The notes under the pieces are model-generated. The model saw nothing but the letters and a program-made list of their open reading frames with translations, made no database searches and was not told where the DNA came from. A program made the position numbers and the translations under genes. A stretch of DNA of 64,000 bases from Apodospora peruviana (lineage: Eukaryota; Ascomycota; Sordariomycetes; Sordariales; Lasiosphaeriaceae): the NCBI GenBank assembly GCA_033439685.1, contig JAUEDM010000007.1, forward strand, positions 1,426,001 to 1,490,000, given 5' to 3'. Shown piece after piece: positions 21,149 to 32,947 of the stretch; positions within the stretch are counted from its first letter, which is position 1, and every line of letters begins with the position of its first letter.

Positions 21149-21659
21149 TGTGTGAATTGCATTCATCGATTTGGAATGGAATCATCTTGACGGGTTTTGT
21201 CGAGCGCTGGTGTCCGGGACAATGAATGGTAGCTGTTTTCGATGCTTGGAGCTGGTTGAAATAGAATGGAAGGCCCAGCTCGGGTTCTGAAGCAAACTTG
21301 GTCAATCGAAGAATTAGATTCATCCACATACCAACTCGTGAAATTCCATCTGCTGTGATGGCCTTTGGACGCGAGGTGAGGTCCCAACTCCCAAAGGAGT
21401 GACCAAGGTAAGGTAGCTGGCTGTTGATTGGCCCTACAAGTCAAGGCACCCCTTCTGTGGCGGGGCCACTCCACTACGACTCAGTGGGCGGGATGGCGTC
21501 GGCCGACCCTCCATGACCCGTGTGATCCAAACTCGGGGCATGTCTACCATAGTTTCAACAATTCAAAATATCCGTCTCATCCCGTAAATGACATATCGAC
21601 GGCGATCCAGCGCGCTCATATTGCGAGACGCAGCTTCACATCATCGACGCGCCTGAAGA
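21149..21659. other. Spacer between scytalone dehydratase and mdm10
   Basis: 3' flank of the dehydratase and 5' flank of mdm10. No coding evidence. Confidence 0.5.
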
Positions 21660-23190
21660 ATGCGCGAGTTCATGCACTACATCACCAATGCCTTTTACGG
21701 CGCGACAGGATGGAACGATGACAACACGTACAAGGAGTTGACCGCGACCGCCCGAGGTTGACATCCCTCCCTGCCGGCTGTCGCATAGCAATACTGACGC
21801 AAATCGACGACTGGTAGAACTCATCGATTTTCCGCTCCCGCGCGGCCTGCGCCTCACCCTCTCGTCTCTTGCGACCCCCCATTTTGCGACAAGCTACCAG
21901 CTCGGCAGCGTGGACGTTGTCGATGGCTCCATCTCCTATCTTTACACGTCGGTTTCCCTGACGAGCGTCGCCGCTCAGTCGGATAAAATTCCATTGCCGG
22001 CGCTTCTGCGATCGTACCGTCGGCTTCACGACCTCGGCTCGCGCGGCCAGCCGTGGTTGCTCAGGACAGATGCGCCCATAGAACCCGCGGGGCCGCCGGT
22101 CTTGCGAAAGATTGGCCTTGGGCCACAGAGTTTATCGCAGAGTACAGCGGAGCCGCCTACAGCAGCGGACGCTACGAGGAACACGTCATACACACGCAGG
22201 TTCCTGGACAGGAGCAAAGGCTCGTTGCTTTATGGCCGGCTGTACTTGCCACAGTCACTTCTCGAGGGCTTGGTCATCAAGCGCTTCAGCCCAGCACTGC
22301 AGGTCCAGGTATCGGCTGTCAGTGGACAGTCGCTGCGGAATGGTGGTACTCTGTTAGGGTTAATACAATATGACAATGGAAAGTACGGGGTCGAGGGCTT
22401 GGGTTCCACCGATGGCGGCCTTCTCGGTGTCCGGGGAATCTATAACTTTGGCGGGGATGCATCTTCTGACGTGACACCGCCGGCCAGCGAAGGCAATGGG
22501 GGAGGAGAACGCATATATGGCCGCTTCAGCGCTGGCGGCGAGCTCTATTACGGAACCCTGAACAAATCTGGGGGTATGTCCCTGGGCGCACGTTTTGCAA
22601 CCCTTCCAGCACACCGAGGCACACCGCTGACGGCGACCTTGACCATCAACCCGCTCATGGGCAGTATCAACGCGACCTATGCCGTCTTAGCCAAGGACTA
22701 CTGTTCGCTGGCGACGAGGATGGAGTTCAACGTGTACAGCTACGAGAGCGAGTGGGCCGTGGGCATGGAGCTGTGGAGCAATCGAAGACCAGCTGGCTTT
22801 CTCCTTGGTGTCGATCCGTCTCGCGACCCTGAGCCAGTGGCCGAACCGCCGAAGAAGAAAGAAAGAAGTTTCCAGGCCAAGATGGAATGGAGACTGGACG
22901 ATCCTGAGCCTGAGGTCACTCCCGAGCCGCGGCCAAAAATTGTGGGTTCCGGTGCCGGGGACAGTTCCGAGGACCGTTCCGGGGACATAACTGCAGCCAA
23001 GGCGGGCGCGACGGAGAAGAAGGAGTATAAAGGAGTCCTGAAGGCTCGACTAGACCAAAAGCTCAGAATCGGCCTGCTTTGGGAGGGCCGCGCCAAGTCG
23101 CTGATTTTCAGCATCGGGACGGGTATCGACCTGTACAAGTTGGGGGAGCCGTTCCGAAGCCTGGGTCTAGAAGTTCAATATTCGTCTTGA
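21660..23190 (+). CDS. mdm10: Mitochondrial distribution and morphology protein 10 (ERMES/SAM beta-barrel subunit)
   Basis: Exon 1 (21660-21756) begins MREFMHYITNAFYGATGWN, the characteristic Mdm10 N-terminus. A 61-nt intron with a GTTGAC donor leads to exon 2 (21818-23190), giving 489 residues. Mdm10 is a 19-strand outer-membrane beta-barrel. It anchors Mmm1/Mdm12/Mdm34 in the ER-mitochondria encounter structure and joins the SAM complex to help insert Tom40. Conserved pieces include GSVDVVDGSISYLYTSVSL, SLLYGRLYLP, RFSAGGELYYG and the C-terminal EFPRSLGLEVQYSS-like end (read here as EPFRSLGLEVQYSS), which is a mitochondrial beta-signal. A charged insert (roughly residues 375-430, KKKERS to EKKEYKG) is of the variable loop type common in filamentous fungi. 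No presequence is needed. Confidence 0.97.
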
Positions 23191-24734
23191 GCGCAAGCCA
23201 CTTCCTCAATAGTCGCAGCGGGTTTCAGCTCCCCACAAAAGCTTGAAACCCCACTTCAATTTAGCCATATCAGAGCTTCTCACGACTTTACAGGCAATGA
23301 TCCGAGCTGGGAAAATTGACTATTTGATGTGGCAATCTTTGATCTCTGCTCGGGTTGCGGAAGTGCACCATCCTTCTTCGGCTACGTCCAGAGGGAGGTA
23401 TCCGAATATTCGGACAAGTCCAGGTGATGGTTGGCTTTATGTCATCGAGGTCGTTGCGAGGAACAAACTAAATCCAAATATATCCCACGGCAACAATCGC
23501 CGATAGCCATTCATTCACCTTTGTTGGCCGCCAAAGAGTCTGAAAGGGGATTGCTTTGAATCCGTGGAGTCGCCTTGAACTGGACCCCAAGCACGCCAAG
23601 GTACCGCCTGCCCTCTGAGAACCTTGATGGGCAGCGCTGGTGCATCGAGCGAGGGCTGGAGGCAGCCACACAGGTCTTTCAGATGGGCGGCCCGTGCGCT
23701 GTCGAGTGTCAAGCCAATGACCAACATCATTGGTTCGAGATTACAAACAGTGACCAGGGGCAGGGCTGATCCGCAGCGCCACTTCCGCCTATCCTTGCCC
23801 ATTTCACTGAACTTCAGCTCGGTGCTTGCACTCTAGTGCAAATTGTTTATTTGTTGCGTGCAGACGACAGGAAAGGGGGAGAGTATCAATATACGGCCTT
23901 ATCTACGATGGAGTACAGGTTAATGTACGGAATTATGTGCTGTATTCGGTCTGGTCTGGATAGGTACAGGTAGGCGCGGCCCAGACATGTTGGCTCTCGC
24001 GGTGCTCGGCTCTCGTTCAACCACTGCAACTAAAAAGGTACATGTAGGGTTACCAACGCTGGTCGGCGATGCCAGGACAACGAATGCAACAAAGCGCTTC
24101 GTGTCTCACCAAACCATTTAAGCCTATTTTCTCGTGTGGAAATGCCGAGCAACAAATAAAGATATTGTGCAGCTATCCAGGCGCTTTAATAAGTGCCCTG
24201 TCATTTGCGCACGAGTTGCGGCTCCTGCCTGTTGTGGCTGTTCTCATCTCATGCGCTCCCGTCATCCGCCCCACGTGGGGATTACTGGTGTGAAAAGAGA
24301 AAGCCCTGGGCTGGCCATCAAGGTTCTCGAGGTCACCAAAACTCGATCCCCTCTTGAACTCGCTTGTCCCCGGGCCCTGCCAGCAAACCACGCAACCCTA
24401 CTGACTCAAGTTCCATCATTCTTTTCTCCTCCCGTTCTCTCCTTCGCTTGTGGGAATCCGTCATTCACTGCGTTCGAACAAGCCATTATTTACATTTTCA
24501 TAATCGACGCACTACTTTGGTCGCCTCTTCTTTGCTGCTCATGCTCGGCGACAACAAAATAAAGAAATCAGACATTTTATCAAACCGAGGATTGCATCCC
24601 ACTCGCACACACAAAACCTTCTCCGCTATTTATCACCGACCTCCTCTTGACTCGTCAAGAAAGAAGAAAATCACACCGGAAGACATCGAGACTCGCTACA
24701 TATTCTTCTGCCTACTTCTAACTGCCTCTACAGC

Positions 24735-24768
<34 letters not shown>

Positions 24769-24836
24769 ATGTGCCATTAGTGGATAACCGCTGTTAGAGG
24801 AGGAAACCCAACGACCTAGTCGAAACGCTGCCGGTC
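23191..24836. other. Spacer and long pyrimidine-rich leader of the ZIP gene
   Basis: The left two-thirds shows nothing recognisable. From about 24400 the plus strand becomes pyrimidine-rich, like a long 5' leader, and it ends with the GT repeat described separately. No clear zinc-responsive palindrome was identified. Confidence 0.5.
24737..24765 (+). repeat. GT dinucleotide microsatellite in the ZIP gene leader
   Basis: A (GT)n tract of about 14 units ends 71 nt before the ZIP transporter start codon. It probably lies in the 5' UTR, and its length may vary between strains. Confidence 0.9.
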
Positions 24837-26051
24837 ATGCACCGGCTTCACCGTTATGCAGTCCTCGCGGCCCGCGCGGCGGACGAGACTGCAACCACCA
24901 TCACAGTCTGCGAAGGCGACGAGGCCGGCACAAGCCACTGGGGGCTGCGAATCGCCTCCATCTTTGTCATCCTAGCAGGTTCCGCGCTGGGTGCCATCCT
25001 GCCTGTCTGGCTGGCGCGGACGTCCAGGCTGAATGTGCCCAAGGGGTGCTTCTTCGTCGCCAAGTATTTCGGTTCGGGCGTCATCTTGGCGACGGCATGG
25101 ATGCACCTCCTATCTCCCGCCTCAGATAACCTCCGGGACCCATGCATTGAGCACATTATGGGCGAGTACGACTGGGCTATGTGCATCGGCCTGATGACTG
25201 TCATGACCATGTTCTTGATCGAGATTGTGGTCTCACAGTTTGACTGGGGCTTTGGCGCTGCCCACGACCACGGACATGGCCACGAGCACGAGCACAAGAA
25301 ACCAACTGGGGCCTCCGCCACCGAGCCACCTTCCGCCCTGGGTATTCTCGCCCAAAACTCGCGCGTGCAGGATTTGGAATCTGGCTCGACTGTCAGTTCC
25401 ACCAAGTCGTCGAACATTGGGGCGAGCAGCGGACCGTTCGACGAGGATCATCGCCATCAGGTCGCACCTGAGCTTCGCGCCGACTTTAGCGGCGTACCAG
25501 GTGGGGAGGAGCATCTGGCTCACCAGCGAGACCACACCGAAGGCGACGCTCACGCAAACTTTGCCGCCCAGATGACGGCGCTGTTTATTCTCGAATTCGG
25601 GGTCATCTTCCACTCCATCTTCATCGGCCTCACGCTCGCGGTCACCAACAACTTCATAATCCTCTTCATCGTGCTCGTCTTCCACCAGACCTTCGAAGGT
25701 CTGGGGCTGGGCGCTCGACTGGCCACAGCCACGTGGCCATCAGACGGTCGCCGTTGGACGCCATACTTCCTTGCCTGTCTGTACGCTGTCAGCACCCCCT
25801 TCGCCATCGGGATCGGGCTCATCGTCAACAAGTCTATGATGCTTGACGCTGCGACCAGCAAGATCGTCAATGGCGTCTTTGATGCAATCAGCGGCGGCAT
25901 TCTCATGTACACCGGTCTTGTGGAGCTGCTCGCACATGAGTTCATGTTCAACCCCGAGATGCGGAAGGCCGGCCTCAACATGCAGCTCCGCGCTTATGCT
26001 TGTGTTGCGGTGGGGGTTGCTTTGATGGCACTTCTGGCTAAATGGGCGTGA
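24837..26051 (+). CDS. ZIP-family zinc (or iron) transporter, Zrt1/Zrt2-like
   Basis: A single exon of 404 residues. There are eight predicted membrane helices, with the first near IASIFVILAGSALGAILPVWL. The long cytosolic loop between helices 3 and 4 carries a His-rich cluster (HDHGHGHEHEHKK, about residues 144-157) and a Ser-rich segment. Helix 4 contains FHSIFIGLTLAV and helix 5 FHQTFEGLGLGARLA; their His and Glu residues form the transport metal site. It ends ALLAKWA, as in fungal plasma-membrane Zrt proteins. It imports Zn2+ into the cytosol. An N-terminal CEGDEAG is present, but there is no obvious signal peptide. Choice between high- and low-affinity paralogue is not possible from sequence. 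Confidence 0.95.
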   Translation: MHRLHRYAVLAARAADETATTITVCEGDEAGTSHWGLRIASIFVILAGSALGAILPVWLARTSRLNVPKGCFFVAKYFGSGVILATAWMHLLSPASDNLRDPCIEHIMGEYDWAMCIGLMTVMTMFLIEIVVSQFDWGFGAAHDHGHGHEHEHKKPTGASATEPPSALGILAQNSRVQDLESGSTVSSTKSSNIGASSGPFDEDHRHQVAPELRADFSGVPGGEEHLAHQRDHTEGDAHANFAAQMTALFILEFGVIFHSIFIGLTLAVTNNFIILFIVLVFHQTFEGLGLGARLATATWPSDGRRWTPYFLACLYAVSTPFAIGIGLIVNKSMMLDAATSKIVNGVFDAISGGILMYTGLVELLAHEFMFNPEMRKAGLNMQLRAYACVAVGVALMALLAKWA

Positions 26052-26739
26052 TTGGACCGCATGATCATGTCCAGTCCCAACTGATGTTGGTGTTATGAAT
26101 GACGACGGTGTTCTCGGTTTTCTTACTAAAACAGGTGCTTACTCGAAAGGCTCCCGACCTAATAGAGATAGACGGTTGAAAAATTTGGGGTTTGGATGGT
26201 TGGCTGCTACTGTTGGTATACGATAGGAGGAAGCATGTCTTGATACCCTATAATGCATTTGTTTCTCGTAGCATCGTCTTATGCATTTTTCTTTCTATCC
26301 TTGCTTGGTTTTTACAGATAGATATGACAGCGTATTCCATAAATAGGTACTGAATAAGAACAACGCGTAAATTTCGCGTTCGTTGAGGCATATTCCACTG
26401 GTAGAGTTTAGAAGCAAATCCTAGATACATTCGCGATCTACCCCGTCCAGTGAACATCCCAAGCATGTGTACTCCATCACTCCCGTAACCGTATCGTCCC
26501 CAACTCCCAGTGAAATCAAATACCTCATTCCTGTTATCGTATCGTCCATGTTTCTCAGGAACCACGTTGACGATGACCGAGACTCGTCCTTAGGTTCCTA
26601 ACGCCGCCCCCTTCTAGGCCGGCTATATCATGTAAGAAAAAAGCAATGACGGGAGTTACTGAGCAAAATGGGGCAAGCAAAATACTGTTCTGAGTTCTTC
26701 GACGTCTCCATTTCTCTGTCCCAAAGTTAAGACTGCCGC
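26052..26739. other. Spacer, no gene seen
   Basis: 3' flanks of two convergent genes. Near 26470-26560 a short segment is imperfectly repeated (ACTCCC...CGTATCGTCC, twice). Confidence 0.5.
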
Positions 26740-28617
26740 TTATGGAGCTCTTGGATTCCGGGATGACCAATAGGCCCTCGCAAACAAACTTTTCTCTCCG
26801 ACCTGTTTCTCCTTCTGCACTTTTGATGCCCTCTTTGACACCCTTTTAACCTTTCCGCCACTTGAGCGGCCAAGTGTGGCCGCAGACTGAGTTGCCAGAG
26901 GTGTCGATGATGTTTGACGAGAGCGAAGCACATATTTGTATCGAGCCAACTGGAGTTTCTTCCTGGAACTCTCCACCGTCGTCCTTCCTGACTTCTTTGC
27001 CGGGGCAACATCTCCAGGCGCGATAGACCGAAACTGCGCTCTAGACTCAATAGGTAGCTGTGGCAAAGCCACTTCAATGCCGCCTGGTGTATCCGTAGCT
27101 TCGGGCTGAATCGATGGCGACGCGAAGAAAGCGGACCGCCCGCCAATCGTCAAAAGTTGCGAATCACCAAGGGGTTGGAATCCAGAGCCAGGCACCTGGC
27201 CACTTAGATATGCAGGGTGCACCTCCACTTGACGAGGAATAGGTTTTGCCACAGCAATGCCAGAAAATGTCTCCCAATTTTTGAGGCACACCTTTTATTA
27301 GCTTTTGATAGGATGGGAAACTTCGGGGGAGGTAACTTACGTGGACAGGAGGGCTGGTCGGAGCAATCCCCCGTCTTCCGAGTCGTGGTGCCGGTGGTGC
27401 CGCTGCCGGTTCGTCGTCATCTGCTACCTCGAGAATATTCCCTGCGTTGGCCTCCATCAGAACGCTCGGGACGGCTTCATCAAAGTCCCCCGCTATAGGG
27501 GTATTCTGACCGAAGACCATTGTTCTGGTTGGGTCTCGTAGTCTGGCATTTCGCTCGCAACAAGTTGCACACGAACAGTTGGGGCATCCCCGTCCCGATC
27601 TCTCCCCTTTAGTAGCAAGAGGAATGGACTCGACGGTAAACTCAATGCCGGTAATCTTCTCCAAGACCCCCAGGAAACCAAGACAACTATCACAGGGTTT
27701 GTGATCGATGAAGATGTGAGCGCTCGCATACTGTACCGGCAAGGTAACATCCTTCAGCTCATGAAGCCGAGAGAGCTCCCGGCTTCCTTTCAACTTCCAC
27801 AGGAGCGATAGGACCCAATAGAGCCCGAACTGCTTCTCCACGCCGTAGATATACAGTTAGCTCCGTCTAGTTATCGGGAGACCAAGGGTGATAAAGTACA
27901 TACTGAGAAGCTGGAAATCGACCGACGTCATCAGGACGGACCTCCGTCTGTGTAGGACTGTCAAAAGTATGCTTTGACAACCTATATTGGAAGAGCTTGG
28001 AACCTTCGCGCACACGTTGCATGAACGTGGCATTTGGAATGACCCCGTCTGCTGGAGGATTGTTGTGCTTCCACCAGCTTATTGCCACGACTTTTGGCAC
28101 GGTGTCGTCGGAACCAGCAACGAACCCGTATGTAGAGTTCTCCACCTTGGGGTATCGACGTGGATGACCTCCTTCATAATCCTAACGCGGTTTCCGCCGT
28201 GAAACATGGCTGTCTTTGATAGCGGGTGTTTCTTGCCACTCAGCAATGACCTAAGCGCAACACGATATCGGAAAGGACGGTAGACCTTGCTTCCGCTCGA
28301 GCCAGTGCCTCTGTATCCGAGAGCCTGGTACTTCTTTTGATGACAACGAAGCTTCTTACCACGGCTGTAAGCTAACGCACTATAGCCCTGCTTATCTGGG
28401 ATATTCATATCCGCCTTCTTTCGTAAAAGCAGGCAGACGATGTGATACTCTCCGAGAATCACCGCGTAAACCAGCGCTGTCATCTCCTCATTAGATCTCG
28501 CGTGAATCTGCTCGAGTTATGGTGGAGGATCGATTTAACGCGCTTGCCATCCCATTCGAAGACCGCGGCATGAATTTCCGAGAGGCCCAGGGCCGCCTTC
28601 AGATTGAGCACCGACAT
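26740..28617 (-). pseudogene. Decayed ankyrin-repeat gene with a PCxxC zinc-deaminase domain
   Basis: Read leftward from Met 28617. An N-terminal segment (LNLKAALGLSEIHAAVFEWD) leads into ankyrin repeats (GYSALAYSR), then a conserved linker (NSTYGFVAGSDD). A nucleic-acid/nucleotide deaminase-like domain follows, with DHKPCDSCLGFL (PCxxC zinc ligands) and a CPNCSCATC cluster, and a basic tail ends at 26740. One sound intron is at 27292-27340. Breaks seen: single-base frame changes near 28517 and near 28170, and an intron whose donor (GTATGT, near 27900) has no AG acceptor where the H-x-E catalytic segment resumes (ACGG at about 27845). The family resembles deaminases grouped with ssDNA-deaminase toxin domains. 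Most likely a pseudogene, though base-calling errors could explain part of this. Confidence 0.7.
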
Positions 28618-29710
28618 CCTTCGAACCTGGGCAGTTAGTTGGTTAGTTCATTAGACCTCTGACAACAAATATAGGACGACTCACGCGCGATGATTGTTAC
28701 CAGAGGACCTTTTTAGAAGAGGCAGAAGTCTTGTCGACGTGAGGGCGGTTTGACGAGGTGAGAGTGATTCGAGGAGAGGAGAGTGATTCGAGGAGAGGAG
28801 AGTGATTCGAGGAGAGGAGAGTGATTCGAGGAGAGGAGAGTGATTCGAGGAGAGGAGAGTGATTCGAGGAGGAGAGAAAGGCTGGCAGAGGAGCAAGTGC
28901 TGCCAGACGTCTTCCATCTGCATTTGCAAGAAGAAACGACGAGCAGAGGAACCCCTTGTGGCGAAAGACTGAATCTATCGGAAGCCGATTGTTGGTGCCA
29001 TCGTAGAAGTCGCTTTGTAGGAAGTGGCATTGGAATAGAGGTAAGGAGGGAGACAGTGCGGAGGAAGTAGGGAGGTTGGAGTGAGGGGAGATATGTACAC
29101 CGAGGGCAAGATCTTGCAGTGAAATGAAAGTGAAATCTCCGTCAAATTTCCAAACGGATCACATTCGAAAGAGGTCGATGGATAGCGATCATCCCAAGGG
29201 GAGACACTGTGTTGTCAATGCCGAACACTAGCTAAACGCACGAATGTGATGGGAGGTAAGCAGACTCGAGGTAAAATAAGGAAAGGAGGCAGAGAGTGGA
29301 AGACTACAGACACGACCTCAGCGTGAGGGCAGAATCACTTTTAGGAGAGAACAGGCGAACTGGAGTGGGCAGGAGAGGCATAGCTGTGGCCGTGAGTTAG
29401 AGCAACGAAGGTGCAGTGACATATGAAACAGCGTTGTGGTAGAACCACCGGAACCAGACAGCATACACAGGTATAGAAACGAGAAGAAACCTTCAAGACA
29501 GGTTCACTTTGAGATATTTCAGACAGAGTACGGCGAACTGGGGTGGATGAGGTAGGCACAAAGCAAGCAGAAATCCATTTTTGACGCCTGAACCTGATGC
29601 TACCGGGAATCTAGAACCATGCCTCAAAGTGCCTTAACCCCATTACTGCCTGTACCCGCAATTGGGCAAAGTATCGTCGTGAAGCATAACGAGTCCTGTA
29701 GTTTCACAGT
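28618..29710. other. Spacer with minisatellite, between deaminase pseudogene and eS19 gene
   Basis: It includes a possible further 5' exon/intron of the pseudogene: a donor GTGAGT near 28684 and an acceptor near 28627 with a branch-like CTAAC. The minisatellite is listed separately. Otherwise nothing is recognisable. Confidence 0.45.
28764..28877 (+). repeat. 19-bp GA-rich minisatellite, six copies
   Basis: Unit GTGATTCGAGGAGAGGAGA begins at 28764, 28783, 28802, 28821, 28840 and 28859, almost without variation; the last copy is slightly truncated. Because 19 is not a multiple of three, each strand gives a 19-residue periodic frame in all three phases. The near identity of copies implies recent expansion. 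It lies upstream of the decayed ankyrin-deaminase gene. Confidence 0.95.
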
Positions 29711-30511
29711 TTACTCCTCCTCCTCCTCCTCCTCCTCCTCAGCCTCGGCGACAGTCTGCGCAATACCTGAATATCACCATTAGCAAGATGTCTAACAATA
29801 GCATTATCAAAGTAGGAGGAGAGTCTTACGGTCAAGATCACGCTGTCCCTGCTGAGTGATGCGGCGTCCACCCTTCTCCTCATCCTTCTCGAGGACCTGG
29901 ATCTTCTCGAGGGACTGGCAGACTTTGCGGTCAACGCTGCCGCTGGCATCGACGTGGTGCGAGGGACGGCTGCCACGGTTCTTGGCAGTGCCGTGGACCT
30001 TGCGGAGGCGGCCGACACCGACGGTCTTCCTGAGGTAGACGTGACGAGCGACGGAAGCGGCGCGGACGTAGTACCAGTCGATGTCCTGGGGAGGCATCTC
30101 CTTGGCGGGACCGGTCTTGACGGTATCGACCCAACCTGCACAAGTCCGTTGTCAGCAAGTGTCTACCGCATCGGGATTGCTCGACTTACCAGGGACGGGC
30201 AGCTTGCCCTGACGCTTCAGGAAAGCAGCATAGGCCGCCACGAACTTCTGGGGCTATTTCATTCAACACCGTTAATTAGCACCATTCCGTCATCAGAGGT
30301 CTTTCGACCCCCTCGCGCCTGCTCCCATGAATCTTCCATTATTGCCGCAAGGCCCCAGCGGTGTTGTCGCCGTCGGCCAGCTCAGACTTGCGCGCAAGCT
30401 GGCCGCGACGCCGATGGAAAAGAGTGGTCGAGTCGGGGCCAAAGAGCCATTTTAGGGCGGAAAACTGCAAGAACCTACATCAACGTCCCGAACGGTCACA
30501 CCTCCAGGCAT
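29711..30511 (-). CDS. rps19: 40S ribosomal protein eS19
   Basis: Four exons: 30479-30511, 30190-30253, 29830-30135 and 29711-29766, with introns of 225, 54 and 63 nt. The product has 152 residues. It begins MPGGVTVRDVD and continues PQKFVAAYAAFLKRQGKLPV and MPPQDIDWYYVRAASVARHVY, then the VGRLRKVHGTAKNRGSRPSHH block. It ends in a poly-Glu tract encoded by a GAG run. eS19 is a small-subunit head protein needed for 18S pre-rRNA maturation. The short first coding exon followed by a long first intron is typical of ribosomal protein genes. Confidence 0.97.
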
Positions 30512-30700
30512 TTTGGCGAATTGCTGATGATATTCTGTCGGAGATGGGTTGGTTGGTCGATCGGCGGAGAAGCTCACTTTAGGAGGTCGAGGTCCCAACT
30601 CGCAAAATTTCATGGTGGTGCAGGAAAGTCTTGGCAGACCGCAGTGACTTAGGGCTGTGGCCCTGGCGGTCTTTCCACACTTTTAGTTGCAGCCACAGTT

Positions 30701-30713
30701 AACCCTAACCCTC
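30701..30713. promoter_or_regulatory. AACCCTAACCCT element upstream of eS19
   Basis: Two telomere-like CCCTAA units lie about 190 bp upstream of the eS19 start codon. Related sites bind Tbf1-type factors at ribosomal protein promoters in several ascomycetes. Assignment here rests on sequence and position only. Confidence 0.45.
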
Positions 30714-32811
30714 TCCCCCGGCCGGCACCGCCGCGTCACGGTCTCATGCCGTCGGCGCCGCTATTGGGTGCCAGTGCACTTCGAGTCCCGGAGCCTGTGG
30801 ACTCCACTAATAAGCCGACGGCGATTCACGGCAACAATGCATCGCATCAAGCTCCCGGTCCCTTAGCACACCAAGGATTGCACGCTTGCGGATCCGGCAA
30901 TGAAACAGGCTAGCAGTCGGCACTTGGCTTATTCGTCCGTACATCTTACGACATCAAGATACTCTTTCCTCGATCTTCATGTTGACACATCCTGGGATAA
31001 GCACACGGCGTATTCAATTTGCAGGATTGAAGGAACCGACGACCATATTTGTTTCCCGCCCATGATGACGATCAACAACCGGGACCAGATCCCTAAGCTG
31101 CGGCACAGTGGGAGATCCCGTTGTGGAAATCGGGTGCAACCAATGCCCTCTTGGCGCCCATTGAGCCTCAGTCGAAACATTTCGCAGCACCGAGGAAGGC
31201 CGCTTCATTAAGCCTGGATCGCTATAGAAACAAAGTCCGAGGATGAAGCTGTGTCGGTGAATGTGTTGGTCTGAAATCTGTCAGCCATCATTTGTGTGAC
31301 ACCTGGTCTTGACCGCACCTTGTTCTTAACTCTCTTTCCATGAGATACTCACGCGGCCGCACCTTGTTTTAAGGTTGTGGACGCATGCGGAGACCTGCCA
31401 ACTGCACCCACATGCCGGACCCCTGTGTTGATCCAAAAAGTGGTCGGCCAGAACGGCTGCGGATACATCAACCAACTCAAGAGGACGTACGAGGTAGATA
31501 CGGATATCAACATAAACATATCGTGATGGTGGTTTCAAGTATTAATTTTGGCGGTCTCACATGGCGACGAAGTGATTGGCGCAATCGGTCTTTAGCATTG
31601 GATCAACCGCTCAGCGTCAAGACCGCGCCGTCAAGTCGCCGTTGAGTTCCGAATCCCGACGGAGGATTTCCATGGTTTTCATGATTTCCAGATCAGACGC
31701 CGGGTTGTTCCTGGGGATTGGGGAAAGCAGGAGAGAGGGGCACGGGCTGGGAACAGGGCACATGAGGGGCTCTTTTGAGAGCACCGAGGGGTTGTTCCTG
31801 TCTCAAGTTCAGCGCTCAGTGGGCTCCTGCTCACAACGGGACAAGGTCTTGGCACCACCGCTCTTCCGTCCTCTTACAGGTATCGTTTCACCAACCCGGC
31901 CTGATCTCCGTGGCCGCCCGTGGACCGCACGCAAATCACCACAAGGCCGGCATGATTAAGCAGGCCAAGACAGCGGGGATGCGCCACAGGGATTCTCCGT
32001 CGGGAGACCTTCCGCACTCTTCGGCGCTCTCGTCCAAGCAATCCCGCATCTCGTCGCTCAGACTTTGCAAACATGTTACACCACGGAACGAACATCCAGA
32101 AAGGGGAAGAAAAGACCCCCAAAAATGAAGAGAAAGTTCCATTGCAAGCCGCGAGTCGCAAGTTTGTGCGCGCGCCTGCCGGAGTGCTTCACTCACCTGG
32201 CCGGCGCTTCTTATTCCGTACCTGACACTACTGTGGCCTGGTGATGGTGACAGCTCCCCATGTCCTTGGCTGAGTGGTCCAAGTTGAACAATGCTGGGGA
32301 TGTCAACCCTGAAGCTGATAGCTTTTCCTGGCAGAGGATGAGCGCATTCCATCATCCCATCATCCCTGGCCGATCCTGGACCACGACCTCGGGCCTTGAA
32401 CAACTCCTGAGCGGCTTTCCCTTTTCAGGTCCAACAGCTTACTGGCCCCAACCCAACCCTCTGGTCCTAAACGAAACGGGATCGTCGTAGGTCAACCTAC
32501 CTACATAAGCACCTCATTACTATGTATGCAGTCCACACACCTGACAAGCAGCAGACCTGGACGCTAAAGGGGGTTTTGATGAAACAGCAATAAAAGTTCA
32601 AAACCAGCTCCATGGTCAGCGTCTAGTTAGCTCGCCTTTGTCTGTACGACTCACGCGTCCACGATGCTTCCCGTGAATAAGTATCCCACCCTTCCTCGCT
32701 TTCCAGATCGGATCCTTTTCTGATCTTGGCTCCTCTGACCATGTTTTTATTGTGAATAACCTCATTCCATTCCTTTCATACCTTCTCTTTTCTTTCCAGC
32801 CCCCGCGGGTT

Positions 32812-32822
32812 CGATATATATT
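32812..32822 (+). promoter_or_regulatory. TATA-like element of the secreted duplicated protein gene
   Basis: A GATATATATTT stretch lies about 130 nt before the start codon at 32948, followed by a pyrimidine-rich leader. Confidence 0.5.
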
Positions 32823-32947
32823 TCTCTCCTTTCCTGCTGAGCAGGCCTTCATTCTCTTGGGGTGTGTATTTTTGCGTTGCTGGTATTCACAAACCCACTC
32901 CTTTATTTCACAAGTCCGAGCTACTTTTTCTTATACCCTAGCCAACG

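Larger units (their letters stand above)
30512..32947. other. Long spacer without a convincing gene
   Basis: The left end is the eS19 promoter. Frames between 30900 and 32500 show no domains, signal peptide or plausible exon joins. The right end, about 32590-32947, is the promoter of the secreted duplicated protein. Confidence 0.55.

Noticed and set aside
20519..21166. 215-codon frame opposite scytalone dehydratase
   Set aside because: It is antisense to verified exons and spans their introns without any family similarity.
30254..30478. snoRNA in eS19 intron 1
   Set aside because: A good UGAUGA box is present near 30290, but it lies about 40 nt from the intron end with no D box downstream.
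30701..30713. Subtelomere or internal telomere
   Set aside because: Only two CCCTAA units, set among housekeeping genes; a promoter element is the simpler reading.
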